From: JBBRYB01 sp038238115
GTDB lineage: Bacteria > Actinomycetota > Actinomycetes > Propionibacteriales > Nocardioidaceae
Reading direction: 5' to 3'
NCBI GenBank assembly: GCA_038238115.1
Contig: JBBRYB010000004.1
Span: 62,001-126,000, forward strand
Length of the DNA: 64,000 bases
A program made the translations under genes and the position numbers. Below are positions 48,842 through 57,499 of this stretch, one piece after another (within the stretch, counting starts at the first letter, position 1; every line of letters begins with the position of its first letter). A model generated the notes under the pieces. It had not been told where the DNA came from. It worked only from the letters and a program-made list of their open reading frames with translations, and ran no database searches.

Positions 48842-50371
48842 ATGACCGACGTGGTGCCCTTCGGGCTCGTGATCTTGCTGGTGTCGGCCGCGGGCGTGCT
48901 GGCGATCTTGTCCAACCGGATCGGCGAGCGGCTTCGGGTGCCCGCACCGGCGATCGTCTTGGTGGCCGCCGCGATCGCCTCCCAGCTGGCCCCCGACCTC
49001 AACCAGCTATCCGAGGTCTCCGTCGAACGGGTCGTCACCATCGCCCTCGTCGTCATCCTGTTCGACGGGGGCATGCACATCGGCTGGCCGAGGCTGCGCG
49101 AAGCGGTGGGTGCCGTTGCGGTGGTCGGAGTCGCCGGAACCTTTGTCACCGCAGCCGCTGTCGCCGCCGTCGCACACCTCGCGTTCGGGTTCGAGTGGTG
49201 GCTGGCACTGCTGCTCGGTACGGCGCTTGCGCCCACCGACCCGGCAGTCGTCTTCTCCGTGCTCGGCCGCCGTGAGGTGGCCGGCCGAAGTGGCACCATC
49301 ATCGAGGGGGAGTCGGGCGCCAACGATCCGGTCGGCATCGCGCTGATGGCCAGCCTGCTGGCCGCTGGGGGGCTGAGCGTCGGCGCCACGGGCGCGATCG
49401 TCGGGCAGTTCCTCGCGCAGATGCTCATCGGCGCAGTTGTCGGTGCGCTGGCTGGCAAGGCGCTGCTGTGGTTCATGCGACGGGCCGCGTTGCCAAGCGA
49501 GGCGCTCTACCCGCTGCGGACCCTCGTGGGCGGATTCCTCATCTTCGGCGTGGCTACCGTGGCGCACGGCTCTGGCTTCCTGGCCGTGTTCGTCGCCGGC
49601 ATCGTGATGGGAGACGCCCGGGCGCCGTACAAGTGGGAGATCGAGCGCTTCATCTCTGCGCTGGCGACCATGGGGGAGATCGTGGCGTTCGTCGTACTGG
49701 GACTCACGGTCGACCTCAATGAGCTCACCCGCCCCGATGTTTGGGGAGTCGGCATCGTGCTTGCCGCCGGCCTCGCCTTCGTCATCCGGCCGCTGCTCGT
49801 GGGACTGTTGATGGTGCCGCTGCGGCTCGGCCGTAACGAGCGGGCTTTCGTCCTGTGGGCTGGGCTCAAGGGCGCGGTACCGATCCTGTTGGGCAGTTTT
49901 CTGCTGAGCTCCCAGGTGCCGCAAGCAGACCGGCTCTACGCGATCATCGTCGTGGTCGTCACGTTCTCCGTCGTCGTCCAGGGTGGACTCGTGCCCGCCG
50001 TCGCACGGTGGCTACGGATTTCGATGCGCACCGTCGAGCCGGAACCCTGGGCGCTGGGTGTGCGGCTGCGTGACGAGCCGCGCGGAGCGCATCGGTGCCG
50101 AGTCGCCCCAGGCTCGCCAGCGGACGGCGTCACCATCGAGGACCTGCCGATGAGCTCCGACGACGTGTGGGTCAGCTTCGTGATCCGAGACGGCGAGCTC
50201 GCGCCCGTCCGCGGGAACACGCCCTTGCGGGCCGGGGACGACCTCCTCGTGCTCGCTGACCCGAGACGCGAGGATGAACTGGCGGCCGTCTTTACCGGCT
50301 CCGCCGCTGCGCCTGCTTCGCGGGAAACGCCCACCGTCGATCGCGGAGCACCGCCCGACGCCGTAGGGTAA
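48842..50371 (+). CDS. CPA1 cation/proton antiporter with TrkA_C-like domain (NhaP2-type)
   Basis: The 509-residue protein has about twelve helices of the monovalent cation:proton antiporter-1 family. LALLLGTALAPTDPAVVFSV and IEGESGANDPVGIALMASLL hold the ion-binding Asp motif of CPA1, and AFVLWAGLKGAVPILLGSFL is the last transmembrane core. The C-terminal 100 residues form a RCK_C/TrkA_C fold (VTIEDLPMSSDDVWVSFVIR, PLRAGDDLLVLADP) that usually senses nucleotides or c-di-AMP. It probably exports K+ or Na+ in exchange for H+. Confidence 0.9.
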   Translation: MTDVVPFGLVILLVSAAGVLAILSNRIGERLRVPAPAIVLVAAAIASQLAPDLNQLSEVSVERVVTIALVVILFDGGMHIGWPRLREAVGAVAVVGVAGTFVTAAAVAAVAHLAFGFEWWLALLLGTALAPTDPAVVFSVLGRREVAGRSGTIIEGESGANDPVGIALMASLLAAGGLSVGATGAIVGQFLAQMLIGAVVGALAGKALLWFMRRAALPSEALYPLRTLVGGFLIFGVATVAHGSGFLAVFVAGIVMGDARAPYKWEIERFISALATMGEIVAFVVLGLTVDLNELTRPDVWGVGIVLAAGLAFVIRPLLVGLLMVPLRLGRNERAFVLWAGLKGAVPILLGSFLLSSQVPQADRLYAIIVVVVTFSVVVQGGLVPAVARWLRISMRTVEPEPWALGVRLRDEPRGAHRCRVAPGSPADGVTIEDLPMSSDDVWVSFVIRDGELAPVRGNTPLRAGDDLLVLADPRREDELAAVFTGSAAAPASRETPTVDRGAPPDAVG

Positions 50372-50420
50372 GGCTGTCTTGCCGAGCCGCGTGGCGGCGC
50401 GAAGCGACGAGAGGACTCAG

Positions 50421-50828
50421 ATGGCAACCAAGTATGTGGCTCCCGACACGTCGGGAGAACCAACGATCGGCCGGCTTGTCGCTGACACGACCAGCGACTT
50501 CTCCAGCCTCATCCGCAGTGAGATCGAGCTGGCCAAGACCGAGCTCCGGTTCAGTGTCAAGGCCGGCGGCCTCGGTGCTGCACTGTTCGGTGCTGCCGCC
50601 TTCCTCGGCGTGCTCGCCATCATCATGCTGTCCATCGCGTTCGGCTTCGCGCTCGACAACATCCCCGGCATCGGGTCAGCGATCGCCTTCCTCATCGTCT
50701 TCGCGGTCTACCTGCTGATCGCTGGCGTCTTGGCCCTGGTCGGTCTCCGCAAGGTCAAGCAGATGCGCGCCCCCGAGCAGACCATCGCAGCCGTCAAGAG
50801 CACCTCGCAGGTCCTCAAACGAAGTTGA
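50421..50828 (+). CDS. holin-like (PF07332) membrane protein
   Basis: The 135-residue protein matches the phage-holin superfamily III / DUF1469 group: TIGRLVADTTSDFSSLIRSE, EIELAKTELRFSVKAGGLGA, then two helices (ALFGAAAFLGVLAIIMLSIA and AIAFLIVFAVYLLIAGVLAL). It is a housekeeping envelope protein rather than a prophage gene; Rv3669 is the positional equivalent. GAGAGGAC lies just before the ATG. Its last codons form the first unit of a 24-bp repeat. Confidence 0.85.
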   Translation: MATKYVAPDTSGEPTIGRLVADTTSDFSSLIRSEIELAKTELRFSVKAGGLGAALFGAAAFLGVLAIIMLSIAFGFALDNIPGIGSAIAFLIVFAVYLLIAGVLALVGLRKVKQMRAPEQTIAAVKSTSQVLKRS

Positions 50829-50908
50829 TGACACAGCCTCAAACGTGCTTGATGACGCAGCCTCAACGAGGCTAGTGAGACAGTCTCCAACCAGGTTGAC
50901 GACACTGG
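50813..50908. repeat. four tandem 24-bp quasi-palindromic units
   Basis: Units at 50813, 50837, 50861 and 50885 follow the pattern CCTCAAACG..GTTGATGAC..CAG, with the first two nearly identical and the last two diverged. Each contains a small dyad (CAAACGAAGTTG, CAAACGTGCTTG, CAACGAGGCTAG, CAACCAGGTTG). The array starts inside the holin-like coding end and fills the space to the convergent marP gene. Confidence 0.75.
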
Positions 50909-50930
50909 GGCCGTGACGGGCTTCGGGGCG

Positions 50931-52103
50931 TCACAGCGCACAGGCACCGGTGTCGACAGGCTGCGACGACGTCTGCCGAGCAGCCGCCTCGACCTGTCCA
51001 GCCGTCAGCGCGTAGCCCGTGGTGGGGTCGGTGACCGAGGCCGCAAAGATGACTCCCACGACTTGCCCGTCCACGTCGACCAGCGGGCCCCCCGAGTTGC
51101 CGGGCCGTACCCGGGAGTAGATCGAATACGTGTTGCGGTAGACGGTCGCGTCGCCGTAGATGTTCGGGCTGCGGAGCACCTTCTCCTCGCGCACCCGCGC
51201 CGGCTCGGCATCATAGGGACCATTCTCGGGGAAGCCGAGCACGGCCACCGGCTCCTGCGACTCCGCGCTGCTGTCGAACTCCAGGGCGGGGGCTTGCAGC
51301 TCGGGTGCGTTGAGGACCGCGACGTCGGTGTCCGGGTCGTAGTAGACGACGGTTGCCTGGTAGTCGGTGTCGTTGATGCGCACCACCGGGCTGTCGACAC
51401 CGGCGACAACGTGCGCGTTCGTCATCACCCGTCCGGGCGTGAAGATGAAGCCGCTGCCCTCGAGGGTTCGGCCGCACGAGTCAGCCGATCCGAGGATCTT
51501 GACGACGCTCGCGGCGGCCGCCACGACGCCCGCCCGGCCCACGACTGCCCCGTTGGGTGACGGCACGGGCTTGATCCGCTCAGGAGCAAAGGGCTCCAGG
51601 TATTGAGGGAAGCGCGTCGAGTCGACGAGGGAGCTGAACGCCGACAGGAGCCGGTCGGACCCGCCTGGCAGGGCATGGTCGACAGCACCCAGCACCACCG
51701 AGCCGCGAACCTCCTCGTTGAGGGTACGCAGCTGGGTGCCGCTGGCCGCGACGCCGAGCACCCAGGCGATGAGCAGCATGGCAACCACGCTCAGTCCGGC
51801 GCCGCTGAGCGCGTCGAAGACGCGTGCCGGTCGCCACGTGATCCGGCTGCGTATTCGGCTCCCGATCAGGCCGCCGATCGCCTGCCCGAGGAAGGCACAC
51901 ACCAAGACGACGAGTAGGGCCGCCGTAGAAACGGACAGGCCCTGGGTGAACCGGTCGAGCAGCATCGGTGTCACCCGGACGCCCGTGAAGCCTCCGAACA
52001 ACAGGCCGAGCGTCGATGCCGACCCGACCAGGAAGCCCTGCCGGTAGCCGGAGATCGCATAGAGCACCATCGCGACGACCAGGATCAGGTCGAGCGTGTT
52101 CAC
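50931..52103 (-). CDS. marP: MarP-like membrane serine protease
   Basis: The 390-residue protein has four N-terminal helices (a CvpA-like domain: LILVVAMVLYAISGYRQGFL) and a periplasmic chymotrypsin-like protease with His231 (MTNAHVVAG), Asp260 (DPDTDVAVL) and Ser337 (RPGNSGGPL). Cys210 and Cys388 sit where MarP of M. tuberculosis has its regulatory disulfide. MarP is needed for acid and oxidative-stress resistance and cleaves the hydrolase RipA. GTG 52103 overlaps the NUDIX stop by GTGA. It is the last gene of the nth-tlpA-NUDIX-marP operon. Confidence 0.92.
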   Translation of the reverse strand: MNTLDLILVVAMVLYAISGYRQGFLVGSASTLGLLFGGFTGVRVTPMLLDRFTQGLSVSTAALLVVLVCAFLGQAIGGLIGSRIRSRITWRPARVFDALSGAGLSVVAMLLIAWVLGVAASGTQLRTLNEEVRGSVVLGAVDHALPGGSDRLLSAFSSLVDSTRFPQYLEPFAPERIKPVPSPNGAVVGRAGVVAAAASVVKILGSADSCGRTLEGSGFIFTPGRVMTNAHVVAGVDSPVVRINDTDYQATVVYYDPDTDVAVLNAPELQAPALEFDSSAESQEPVAVLGFPENGPYDAEPARVREEKVLRSPNIYGDATVYRNTYSIYSRVRPGNSGGPLVDVDGQVVGVIFAASVTDPTTGYALTAGQVEAAARQTSSQPVDTGACAL

Positions 52104-52801
52104 GGCTCGACCATCGTGCGGGCGTGGTCGCGCATCGAGGCGGCGACGAGGTCGGCGGGCAGGTCCACGATCCGGGTCTTGTCCCAGGCCCGCTCCCAAC
52201 CGGCACCGTCGAAGAGCCGTGATAAGAGCCCGGCCGTGAAGCCCCACACGACGAGCCCGCGCACGCAGAACGCAGGCCCGAGGTAGCCCGAGGGGTGGCG
52301 CATCGTCACCCGGTGCCTCGGGTCGAGCAGCTCCTGAACCCCGATGGTGTGGACCGATGCCGTCTCTGCCGGATCGACGGCATAGACCGGCGACGGCCTG
52401 CGCCACCAGCCCAGCACGGGGGTCACCGCGAAGTTGCTCGGAGGCAGCCACAGCGAGGGCAGCGTCTCGAGCACCGTCACCCCGTCGGGGTCGAGTCCTG
52501 TCTCCTCTTGCGCCTCGCGCAGCGCAGCATCGACCGCGTCCCGATCTGCCGGGTCCTGGGCCCCACCGGGGAAGGCGATCTGCCCGGCGTGCGACCGCAT
52601 GTCGTGGGAACGCTCCAGCAGCAGCACGTGAGGTCCGGCGGCGTCCGCACCGAAGAGCATCAAAACCGACGCGGCTCGCGGACGGGTGCCGGTGGGCGCC
52701 CCGGATCCGCCGAGCGCCGACGAGGCGACAGCACGACCGGCTTCGATCAGCGGTTGCATCCACTTCGGCGTGTCGGGGGAGGCAGTCGGTGGGTGCGTCA
52801 C
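52100..52801 (-). CDS. NUDIX hydrolase, CoA-pyrophosphatase type
   Basis: The 233-residue protein carries ALREAQEETGLDPDGV, the core REUXEEXGU of the NUDIX box. It is preceded by AGQIAFPGGAQDPADRD, the CoA-pyrophosphatase-like (NudL/YeaB) variant with Asp in place of the first box Glu. It likely hydrolyses CoA or a related diphosphate. GTG 52801 overlaps the tlpA stop, and its own stop overlaps marP, so the four genes are tightly coupled. Rv3672c is the positional homologue. Confidence 0.88.
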   Translation of the reverse strand: MTHPPTASPDTPKWMQPLIEAGRAVASSALGGSGAPTGTRPRAASVLMLFGADAAGPHVLLLERSHDMRSHAGQIAFPGGAQDPADRDAVDAALREAQEETGLDPDGVTVLETLPSLWLPPSNFAVTPVLGWWRRPSPVYAVDPAETASVHTIGVQELLDPRHRVTMRHPSGYLGPAFCVRGLVVWGFTAGLLSRLFDGAGWERAWDKTRIVDLPADLVAASMRDHARTMVEP

Positions 52802-53457
52802 GGCTGTCCAACCGCGGCGACGTCGACGCCCAGGTGGTTCGAGACCAGACTGGACAGCTGGGCGGCCGAGGTGACGGGGCCGTACTCGACGTGGACGACC
52901 TTGCCCTGGGCGTCGACCAGAACCGTCGCCGGCAGACCCTGGACGCGCAGCGGCCCCCGCGTCACACCGTCGGGGTCAGCCAGCTGTGGGTAGGTCATCC
53001 CGAGCTCGTCGGCGAACGCGAGCGCCTTGCCGGGGCTGTCCTGCCAGTCGAGCCCAACGACGCGGACCCGATCACCGGCGGCCCGGTGGAACTGCTCCAG
53101 CAGGGGCGCCTCGGTGCGGCAGGGTCCGCAGTACTGCGCCCAGAGGTTGATCAGCGTCGGCGCGCCGGACAGCCCGGCGAGGTTGACGTCACGTCCGCCG
53201 CCCAGGCACGGCAACGTGATGTCGGGCAGCCCGCCCGCCCGGGCCTTGGCCTTCGCCACGCTCCGGGGACAGTCGGCGATCCCCGCCTTCACCTTCTCCG
53301 CCCGAAGGGCGGGCGTGTCGACCGTGACTTGCGAGTCGCCGGGCTGGAAGAGATGGGGCTCCGACGCCACGTCACCTGTCGAGGCGCATCCCGCCGTGGC
53401 GACCACGACGGCCAGCGCCAGCACGGCATGCAGAACTCCGCTGCCTCGACGGGTCAT
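52798..53457 (-). CDS. TlpA-like thioredoxin-fold lipoprotein
   Basis: The 219-residue product has a lipobox (VVVATAGCAS, Cys24) and a thioredoxin fold: LINLWAQYCGPCRTEAPLLE with the CGPC site at Cys110/Cys113, VRVVGLDWQDSP, and a cis-proline loop in VQGLPATVLVD. It would act on protein disulfides on the outer face of the membrane. Sharing an operon with marP, whose activity depends on a disulfide, makes that a possible partner by inference. It overlaps nth by ATGA. Confidence 0.88.
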   Translation of the reverse strand: MTRRGSGVLHAVLALAVVVATAGCASTGDVASEPHLFQPGDSQVTVDTPALRAEKVKAGIADCPRSVAKAKARAGGLPDITLPCLGGGRDVNLAGLSGAPTLINLWAQYCGPCRTEAPLLEQFHRAAGDRVRVVGLDWQDSPGKALAFADELGMTYPQLADPDGVTRGPLRVQGLPATVLVDAQGKVVHVEYGPVTSAAQLSSLVSNHLGVDVAAVGQP

Positions 53458-54176
53458 GCCCGGCCCTCGGTGCGGATGAGCTTGACCGCCACCTGCGGGT
53501 CGATGGGTCCCTCGCCGTACGACGGGCACCGGCGACCGACCGGGCATACTCCGCACGCGGGGCGGCGGGCGTGGCAGCACCGCCGGCCGTGCCAGATCAG
53601 GTGGTGGTTGAGCAGCACCCAGTCCCGCCTCGGGAACAGGCTTCCGACATCCCGCTCGACCTTCACGGGGTCGGTCTCCTCGGTCCAGCCGAAGCGGCGG
53701 GCGAGCCGTCCGACGTGGGTGTCGATAGTGATGCCGGGTACGCCGAAGGCGTCGCCGAGCACGACGTTGGCGGTCTTGCGCCCGACACCGGGCAACGTGA
53801 CGAGGTCGTCGAGCCGGCTGGGCACCTCGCCACCGAACCGATCGAGCACCGCCGCGGCAAGCTTCAGGAGCGACTGGGTCTTTGCCCGGAAGAAGCCGGT
53901 GGGCGCGATGATCGCCTCGACGTCGGCGGCGTCGGCGGCGGCCAGCTCGGCGGGACCCGGGTAGCGGGCGAAGAGGATGGGGCTGACGCTGTTGACGCGC
54001 TTGTCGGTGGTCTGAGCCGAGAGCACCGTGACCACCAGCAGCTGCCACGGGGTGGTGAAGTCGAGCTCGATGCCGGCATCGGGGTAGGTCTCGGCCAGGA
54101 TCTTGTCGATGCGGCGGGCCCTGCGCACCAGTGTCGTGCGGCTCGCGGATGCGCGAGGCGTGGGGGCGGCTGACAT
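53454..54176 (-). CDS. nth: endonuclease III
   Basis: The 240-residue DNA glycosylase/AP lyase repairs oxidised pyrimidines. The helix-hairpin-helix LPGVGRKTANVVLGDAFG (residues 128-145) holds catalytic Lys134, and TIDTHVGRLARR holds Asp152. The 4Fe-4S cluster is Cys201-x6-Cys208-x2-Cys211-x5-Cys217. The ATG at 54176 lies six bases after minus-strand TACGCT with no Shine-Dalgarno; the open frame upstream runs through the crp promoter and is not used. It is the first gene of the operon ending with marP. Confidence 0.95.
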   Translation of the reverse strand: MSAAPTPRASASRTTLVRRARRIDKILAETYPDAGIELDFTTPWQLLVVTVLSAQTTDKRVNSVSPILFARYPGPAELAAADAADVEAIIAPTGFFRAKTQSLLKLAAAVLDRFGGEVPSRLDDLVTLPGVGRKTANVVLGDAFGVPGITIDTHVGRLARRFGWTEETDPVKVERDVGSLFPRRDWVLLNHHLIWHGRRCCHARRPACGVCPVGRRCPSYGEGPIDPQVAVKLIRTEGRA

Positions 54177-54182
54177 TCCACC

Positions 54183-54188
54183 AGCGTA
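54183..54188 (-). promoter_or_regulatory. candidate leaderless -10 for nth (TACGCT)
   Basis: Minus-strand TACGCT lies six bases before the nth ATG at 54176. Confidence 0.5.
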
Positions 54189-54355
54189 CGGCGTAGGACT
54201 GGCCGGTCCGCTGGGGACGCAAACGTGGCAGGCGGCATCGGGCGGAGCGCCTGGGCCCCGGGCGCGGCCGGCGAACTGCCAGGCACCGCCGGCGTGCCGA
54301 GTCCGTCCACGAGCAGTGCCGGACGTGGCAGCGGCCAGGCCGATGCGCCAGACTG

Positions 54356-54371
54356 TGTGACATATGCCACC
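54356..54371 (+). promoter_or_regulatory. possible Crp-binding site upstream of crp
   Basis: TGTGA-(catatg)-CCACC lies about 30 bases before the crp start. One half matches the TGTGA consensus exactly and the other matches weakly, so autoregulation is only a suggestion. Confidence 0.35.
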
Positions 54372-54402
54372 GGGAGGTGGTCCACGAGGAGGAGGACAGC
54401 GG

Positions 54403-55080
54403 GTGAACATCGAAGTGCTGCGGCAGTCACCTCTCTTCAGCGGGCTCGATGACGAGGCGGCGCAGACGCTGAGCGCATCGATGACGGAGGAGAGGCTGCG
54501 GCGCGGTGACGTGCTCTTCCGGGAGGGCGACGAGGGCGACCGGCTCTACGTCGTGACCGAGGGCAAGATTAAGCTCGGTCGAACCTCTGCCGACGGCCGG
54601 GAGAACCTGCTCGCGATCCTGGGGCCGGGGCAGATGTTCGGGGAGCTCTCACTGTTCGACCCCGGTCCACGCTCGGCCACCGTCACCGCGGTCACCGACT
54701 GCACGATGCAGAGCCTCAGTCACGGCGAGCTCGGTCAGTGGCTCAGCGGGCATCCCGGGGTGGCGCGCGGCCTCCTGCTTCAGCTTGCCGGTCGGCTGCG
54801 CCACGCCAACGACGTGGTGGCCGATCTGGTGTTCTCCGACGTACCGGGTCGCGTCGCCAAGGCGCTGCTCGACCTGTCGACGCGCTTCGGCCGGGTGGCC
54901 GACGACGGCGTCCACGTGCATCACGAGCTCACCCAGGAAGAGCTGGCTCAGCTCGTCGGCGCCTCCCGGGAAACCGTCAACAAGGCCCTCGCCGACTTCG
55001 CCTCCCGCGGGTGGCTGCGACTCGAGGCGCGCTCGGTCGTCATCATGGACGTCGACCGGCTCAAGCGGCGCGCCCGCTGA
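54403..55080 (+). CDS. crp: Crp/Fnr-family transcription regulator
   Basis: The 225-residue regulator is the size of M. tuberculosis CRP (Rv3676). The cyclic-nucleotide domain includes LFREGDEGDRLYVVTEGKIK and GQMFGELSLFDPGPRSATVT, with the phosphate-binding Glu-Leu and Arg-Ser-Ala positions. The C-terminal winged helix includes ELTQEELAQLVGASRETVNK. It should bind cAMP and control carbon and stress genes, possibly including the acetate genes upstream. GTG 54403 has GGAGGAGG a short distance before it. It diverges from nth, as in mycobacteria. Confidence 0.93.
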   Translation: MNIEVLRQSPLFSGLDDEAAQTLSASMTEERLRRGDVLFREGDEGDRLYVVTEGKIKLGRTSADGRENLLAILGPGQMFGELSLFDPGPRSATVTAVTDCTMQSLSHGELGQWLSGHPGVARGLLLQLAGRLRHANDVVADLVFSDVPGRVAKALLDLSTRFGRVADDGVHVHHELTQEELAQLVGASRETVNKALADFASRGWLRLEARSVVIMDVDRLKRRAR

Positions 55081-55092
55081 GCGCGGTGCCGA

Positions 55093-55098
55093 TAGCGT
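55093..55098 (+). promoter_or_regulatory. candidate leaderless -10 (TAGCGT)
   Basis: TAGCGT lies six bases before the metallo-hydrolase ATG at 55105. Confidence 0.5.
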
Positions 55099-55104
55099 GG
55101 TCCC

Positions 55105-55749
55105 ATGCGGATCACTCATTTCGGCCATGCCTGCCTGCTCGTCGAGTCAGGTGCCACGCGGGTCCTGATCGACGCCGGCAGCTACTCCTCGGGGTTTGAG
55201 GGATTGACCGCCCTCGACGCCGTCCTGATCACCCACAGCCATCCCGACCACATCGACGGCGAGCGGCTGACGGACGTCCTGGAGGCCAACCCCCAGGCTC
55301 GACTGCTCGTCGAGCCGGAGACGACGACGGACTACGGCTTCTCGACGGGAGCGGCGTTCGGGTCGGGCACCGAGACCACGGTGGGGACGTTGTCCGTCAC
55401 CGGCCTCGGCGGTCAGCACGCCCGCAACCATGACCAGACGCCACCGCTGGGAAACGTCGGGTTCCTGATCCGCGACGAGGCAGGGATGACGCTCTTCCAC
55501 CCGGGTGACTCCTACGCCGACACGCCCGATGATGTCGACGCCCTGGCCCTGCCGCTCAACGCGCCCTGGGCTCGGATGAGTGAGACGCTGGCGTTCCTGC
55601 GTGCGGTTGCCCCGACAGTGGTGGTTCCGATCCATGACGGGCTGCTCAACCCGGCCGGCCGTGCGGCATACCTCATGCACGTGGAGAAGTTCGGCCCGGA
55701 GGCCACCGAGGTGCGCGACCTCTCCGACGGCTCCACCGCCGACCTGTAG
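55105..55749 (+). CDS. metallo-beta-lactamase-fold hydrolase (UlaG-like)
   Basis: The 214-residue protein has MRITHFGHACLLVES at the start and LITHSHPDHIDGERL as the HxHxDH metal motif. LFHPGDSYADTPDDVDAL gives the later Asp, and VVPIHDGLLNP a final His. This is the short UlaG/YtkL-like form whose members hydrolyse small metabolites or lactones. The substrate is unknown. It follows crp by 24 bases but appears to have its own leaderless promoter. Confidence 0.85.
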   Translation: MRITHFGHACLLVESGATRVLIDAGSYSSGFEGLTALDAVLITHSHPDHIDGERLTDVLEANPQARLLVEPETTTDYGFSTGAAFGSGTETTVGTLSVTGLGGQHARNHDQTPPLGNVGFLIRDEAGMTLFHPGDSYADTPDDVDALALPLNAPWARMSETLAFLRAVAPTVVVPIHDGLLNPAGRAAYLMHVEKFGPEATEVRDLSDGSTADL

Positions 55750-55784
55750 ACGTCCACGCGTCCCCGCGGGGGCGCACCGGCGCG

Positions 55785-56579
55785 TCAGGCAGAGCCAGGG
55801 TCGGCCAGGTAGTCGAGCTGAGCGCGGACGCTCAGCTCGGCGGCGGGCCACAGCCGCTCGTCGACATCGGCATAGACGGTGCGTACGACGTCCATGGCTC
55901 CTCCAGCGCCGTCCGCCACGGCCTCCCGCACCTGTTCGAGGCGCTCGGCGCGATGTGCGAGGTAGTGGTCGATCACCGCCAGTGCCCCGTCGAGCACGGG
56001 CCCGTGCCCGGGCCAGACCGTCTCCACATCGCGCGCCTCAGCGAGATCGCGCAGCCGACGGAGCGAGCCGAGATAGGCGCCGAGCGCGCCGTCGGGGTGA
56101 GCGACGACGGTGGTTCCCCGGCCCAGCACGGTGTCGCCGGTGAGCACGGCACGCTCCGTGGACAGCACGAAGCTGAGAGAGTCGCTGGTGTGGCCGGGGG
56201 TGCCGACGACGCGCACCTCGAGCCCGTCGAGTTCGACCACGTCGCCGTCATGCAGGCCCTCGTCGCCGTAGAGGAACCGCGGGTCGAGCGCCCTCACGCC
56301 GCACCCGGCCCGCTCGGCGAATGCACGGGCGCCCTCGCTGTGGTCGAGATGACCGTGGGTGAGGATGATGGCGCCGACCGGACCGGCATGTGCCGCGACC
56401 CGCTCGAGATGGCTCGCGTCGAGCGGGCCGGGATCGACGACGAGGCTGCGCCGCCCGCCGGGCTCGCGCAGCACCCATGTGTTCGTGCCGTCGAGCGTCA
56501 TCGGCGACGGGTTCGGCGCCACCACGCACTCCGCGCGCTCACCGAACCGTCCGCCCCGCCACCGGCTGCTCGAACTCAC
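55785..56579 (-). CDS. metallo-beta-lactamase-fold hydrolase (Rv3677c-like)
   Basis: The 264-residue protein has AIILTHGHLDHSEGARAFAE as the HxHxDH motif, VVGTPGHTSDSLSFVL with the third His, VLTGDTVLGRG with the bridging Asp, and VWPGHGPVLDGALAVIDHYL near the end. A C-terminal winged-helix-like region follows, as in the LACTB2/glyoxalase-II-related group, some of which are RNases. The start is GTG 56579. It lies in the same minus-strand run as the NUDIX, RidA and DUF4177 genes. Confidence 0.87.
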   Translation of the reverse strand: MSSSSRWRGGRFGERAECVVAPNPSPMTLDGTNTWVLREPGGRRSLVVDPGPLDASHLERVAAHAGPVGAIILTHGHLDHSEGARAFAERAGCGVRALDPRFLYGDEGLHDGDVVELDGLEVRVVGTPGHTSDSLSFVLSTERAVLTGDTVLGRGTTVVAHPDGALGAYLGSLRRLRDLAEARDVETVWPGHGPVLDGALAVIDHYLAHRAERLEQVREAVADGAGGAMDVVRTVYADVDERLWPAAELSVRAQLDYLADPGSA

Positions 56580-56660
56580 CGGGTCACCCCCTCCCCACCC
56601 CGCCGAAACGCCAGCAACGGCCCATGATTGTCGGCGTGTCGCGCTGCGGGGAGACGCCTC

Positions 56661-57497
56661 TCATGTGTCGGCACCACCGGTTCCGGTGAAGAAACCCTCG
56701 CCGTCGACGATCTCGACGCTCGGCATGATCGTGCGGATCTCCCGGGTCTCGGCCGCCGCCAGCACCTCGGCGGGCGAGGCGAAGCCAGCCATCTCCTCCA
56801 GCGTGACGTACGTCGGCGCCAGCATGGCCATCGAGCCGGCGTGGACGCCAGCAAGCGCGACGGCCGGTCTCAGCCAGGTCACCTGGTCCGCTTCCCCGGA
56901 TACGTCCCTGGTGCGTTGGCCGCCCGGCATGATCGCTACGAAGAACCGGGTGTCATAGCGCCGCGGCTCGAATTCCGGCGTGATCCAGTGCGCCCACGGT
57001 GCCAGCAGGTCGCTGCGGAGGACCAGACCGCGGCGCGCCAGGAAGGTGGTGAACGACAGGCTCCGGTCGACAAGACCCGCACGGTCGCGCTCCCAGTCGT
57101 CGCCGGTCGTGTCGTCGACGACCGAGTTCGCGCCATCTCCGGCCAGCAGGACGCCAGCCTCCTCGAACGTCTCGCGTACGGCGGCACACACGAGGGCCCG
57201 CGCCTCAGCCGCGTCACATGCCAGCCGCTCGGCCCACTGCGATGCGTTCGGCCCGGCCCAGGCGACTGCCTGGTCGCTGTCGCGGCGGTCCACCGTCCCG
57301 CCAGGGAAGGCGAACATGCCAGCCGCGAACGCCATACCTGAGTGTCGTCGCAACAGATAGACCTCCTGCCCGGCGTCGCCTGGCCGCATGAGTACGACGG
57401 TAGAGGCGCCTCTCGGCCGGGCCGGCTCGAGTTCTCCGGACACGAACCTCGCGGCGTGCGCCAGCAGGTCCGGCGGCACCCGGCGGGTTGGATCCAA
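56661..57497 (-). CDS. NUDIX-fold hydrolase (NUDT19-like)
   Basis: The 278-residue protein has GASTVVLMRPGDAGQEVYLL and AFAAGMFAFPGGTVDRRDSD. AAVRETFEEAGVLLAG carries the box core RETFEEAG. A 40-residue insertion in the box region is typical of the NUDT7/NUDT19 branch that acts on acyl-CoA or CoA. The start is uncertain: TTG 57497, two bases after the RidA stop, is the best, with GAGGT about nine bases before it; GTG 57479 is an alternative. Confidence 0.8.
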   Translation of the reverse strand: MDPTRRVPPDLLAHAARFVSGELEPARPRGASTVVLMRPGDAGQEVYLLRRHSGMAFAAGMFAFPGGTVDRRDSDQAVAWAGPNASQWAERLACDAAEARALVCAAVRETFEEAGVLLAGDGANSVVDDTTGDDWERDRAGLVDRSLSFTTFLARRGLVLRSDLLAPWAHWITPEFEPRRYDTRFFVAIMPGGQRTRDVSGEADQVTWLRPAVALAGVHAGSMAMLAPTYVTLEEMAGFASPAEVLAAAETREIRTIMPSVEIVDGEGFFTGTGGADT

Positions 57498-57499
57498 CG

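Noticed and set aside
50421..50828. prophage marker because of the holin-like domain
   Set aside because: No other phage gene is near, and homologues of this protein sit at the same place in non-phage actinobacterial core regions.
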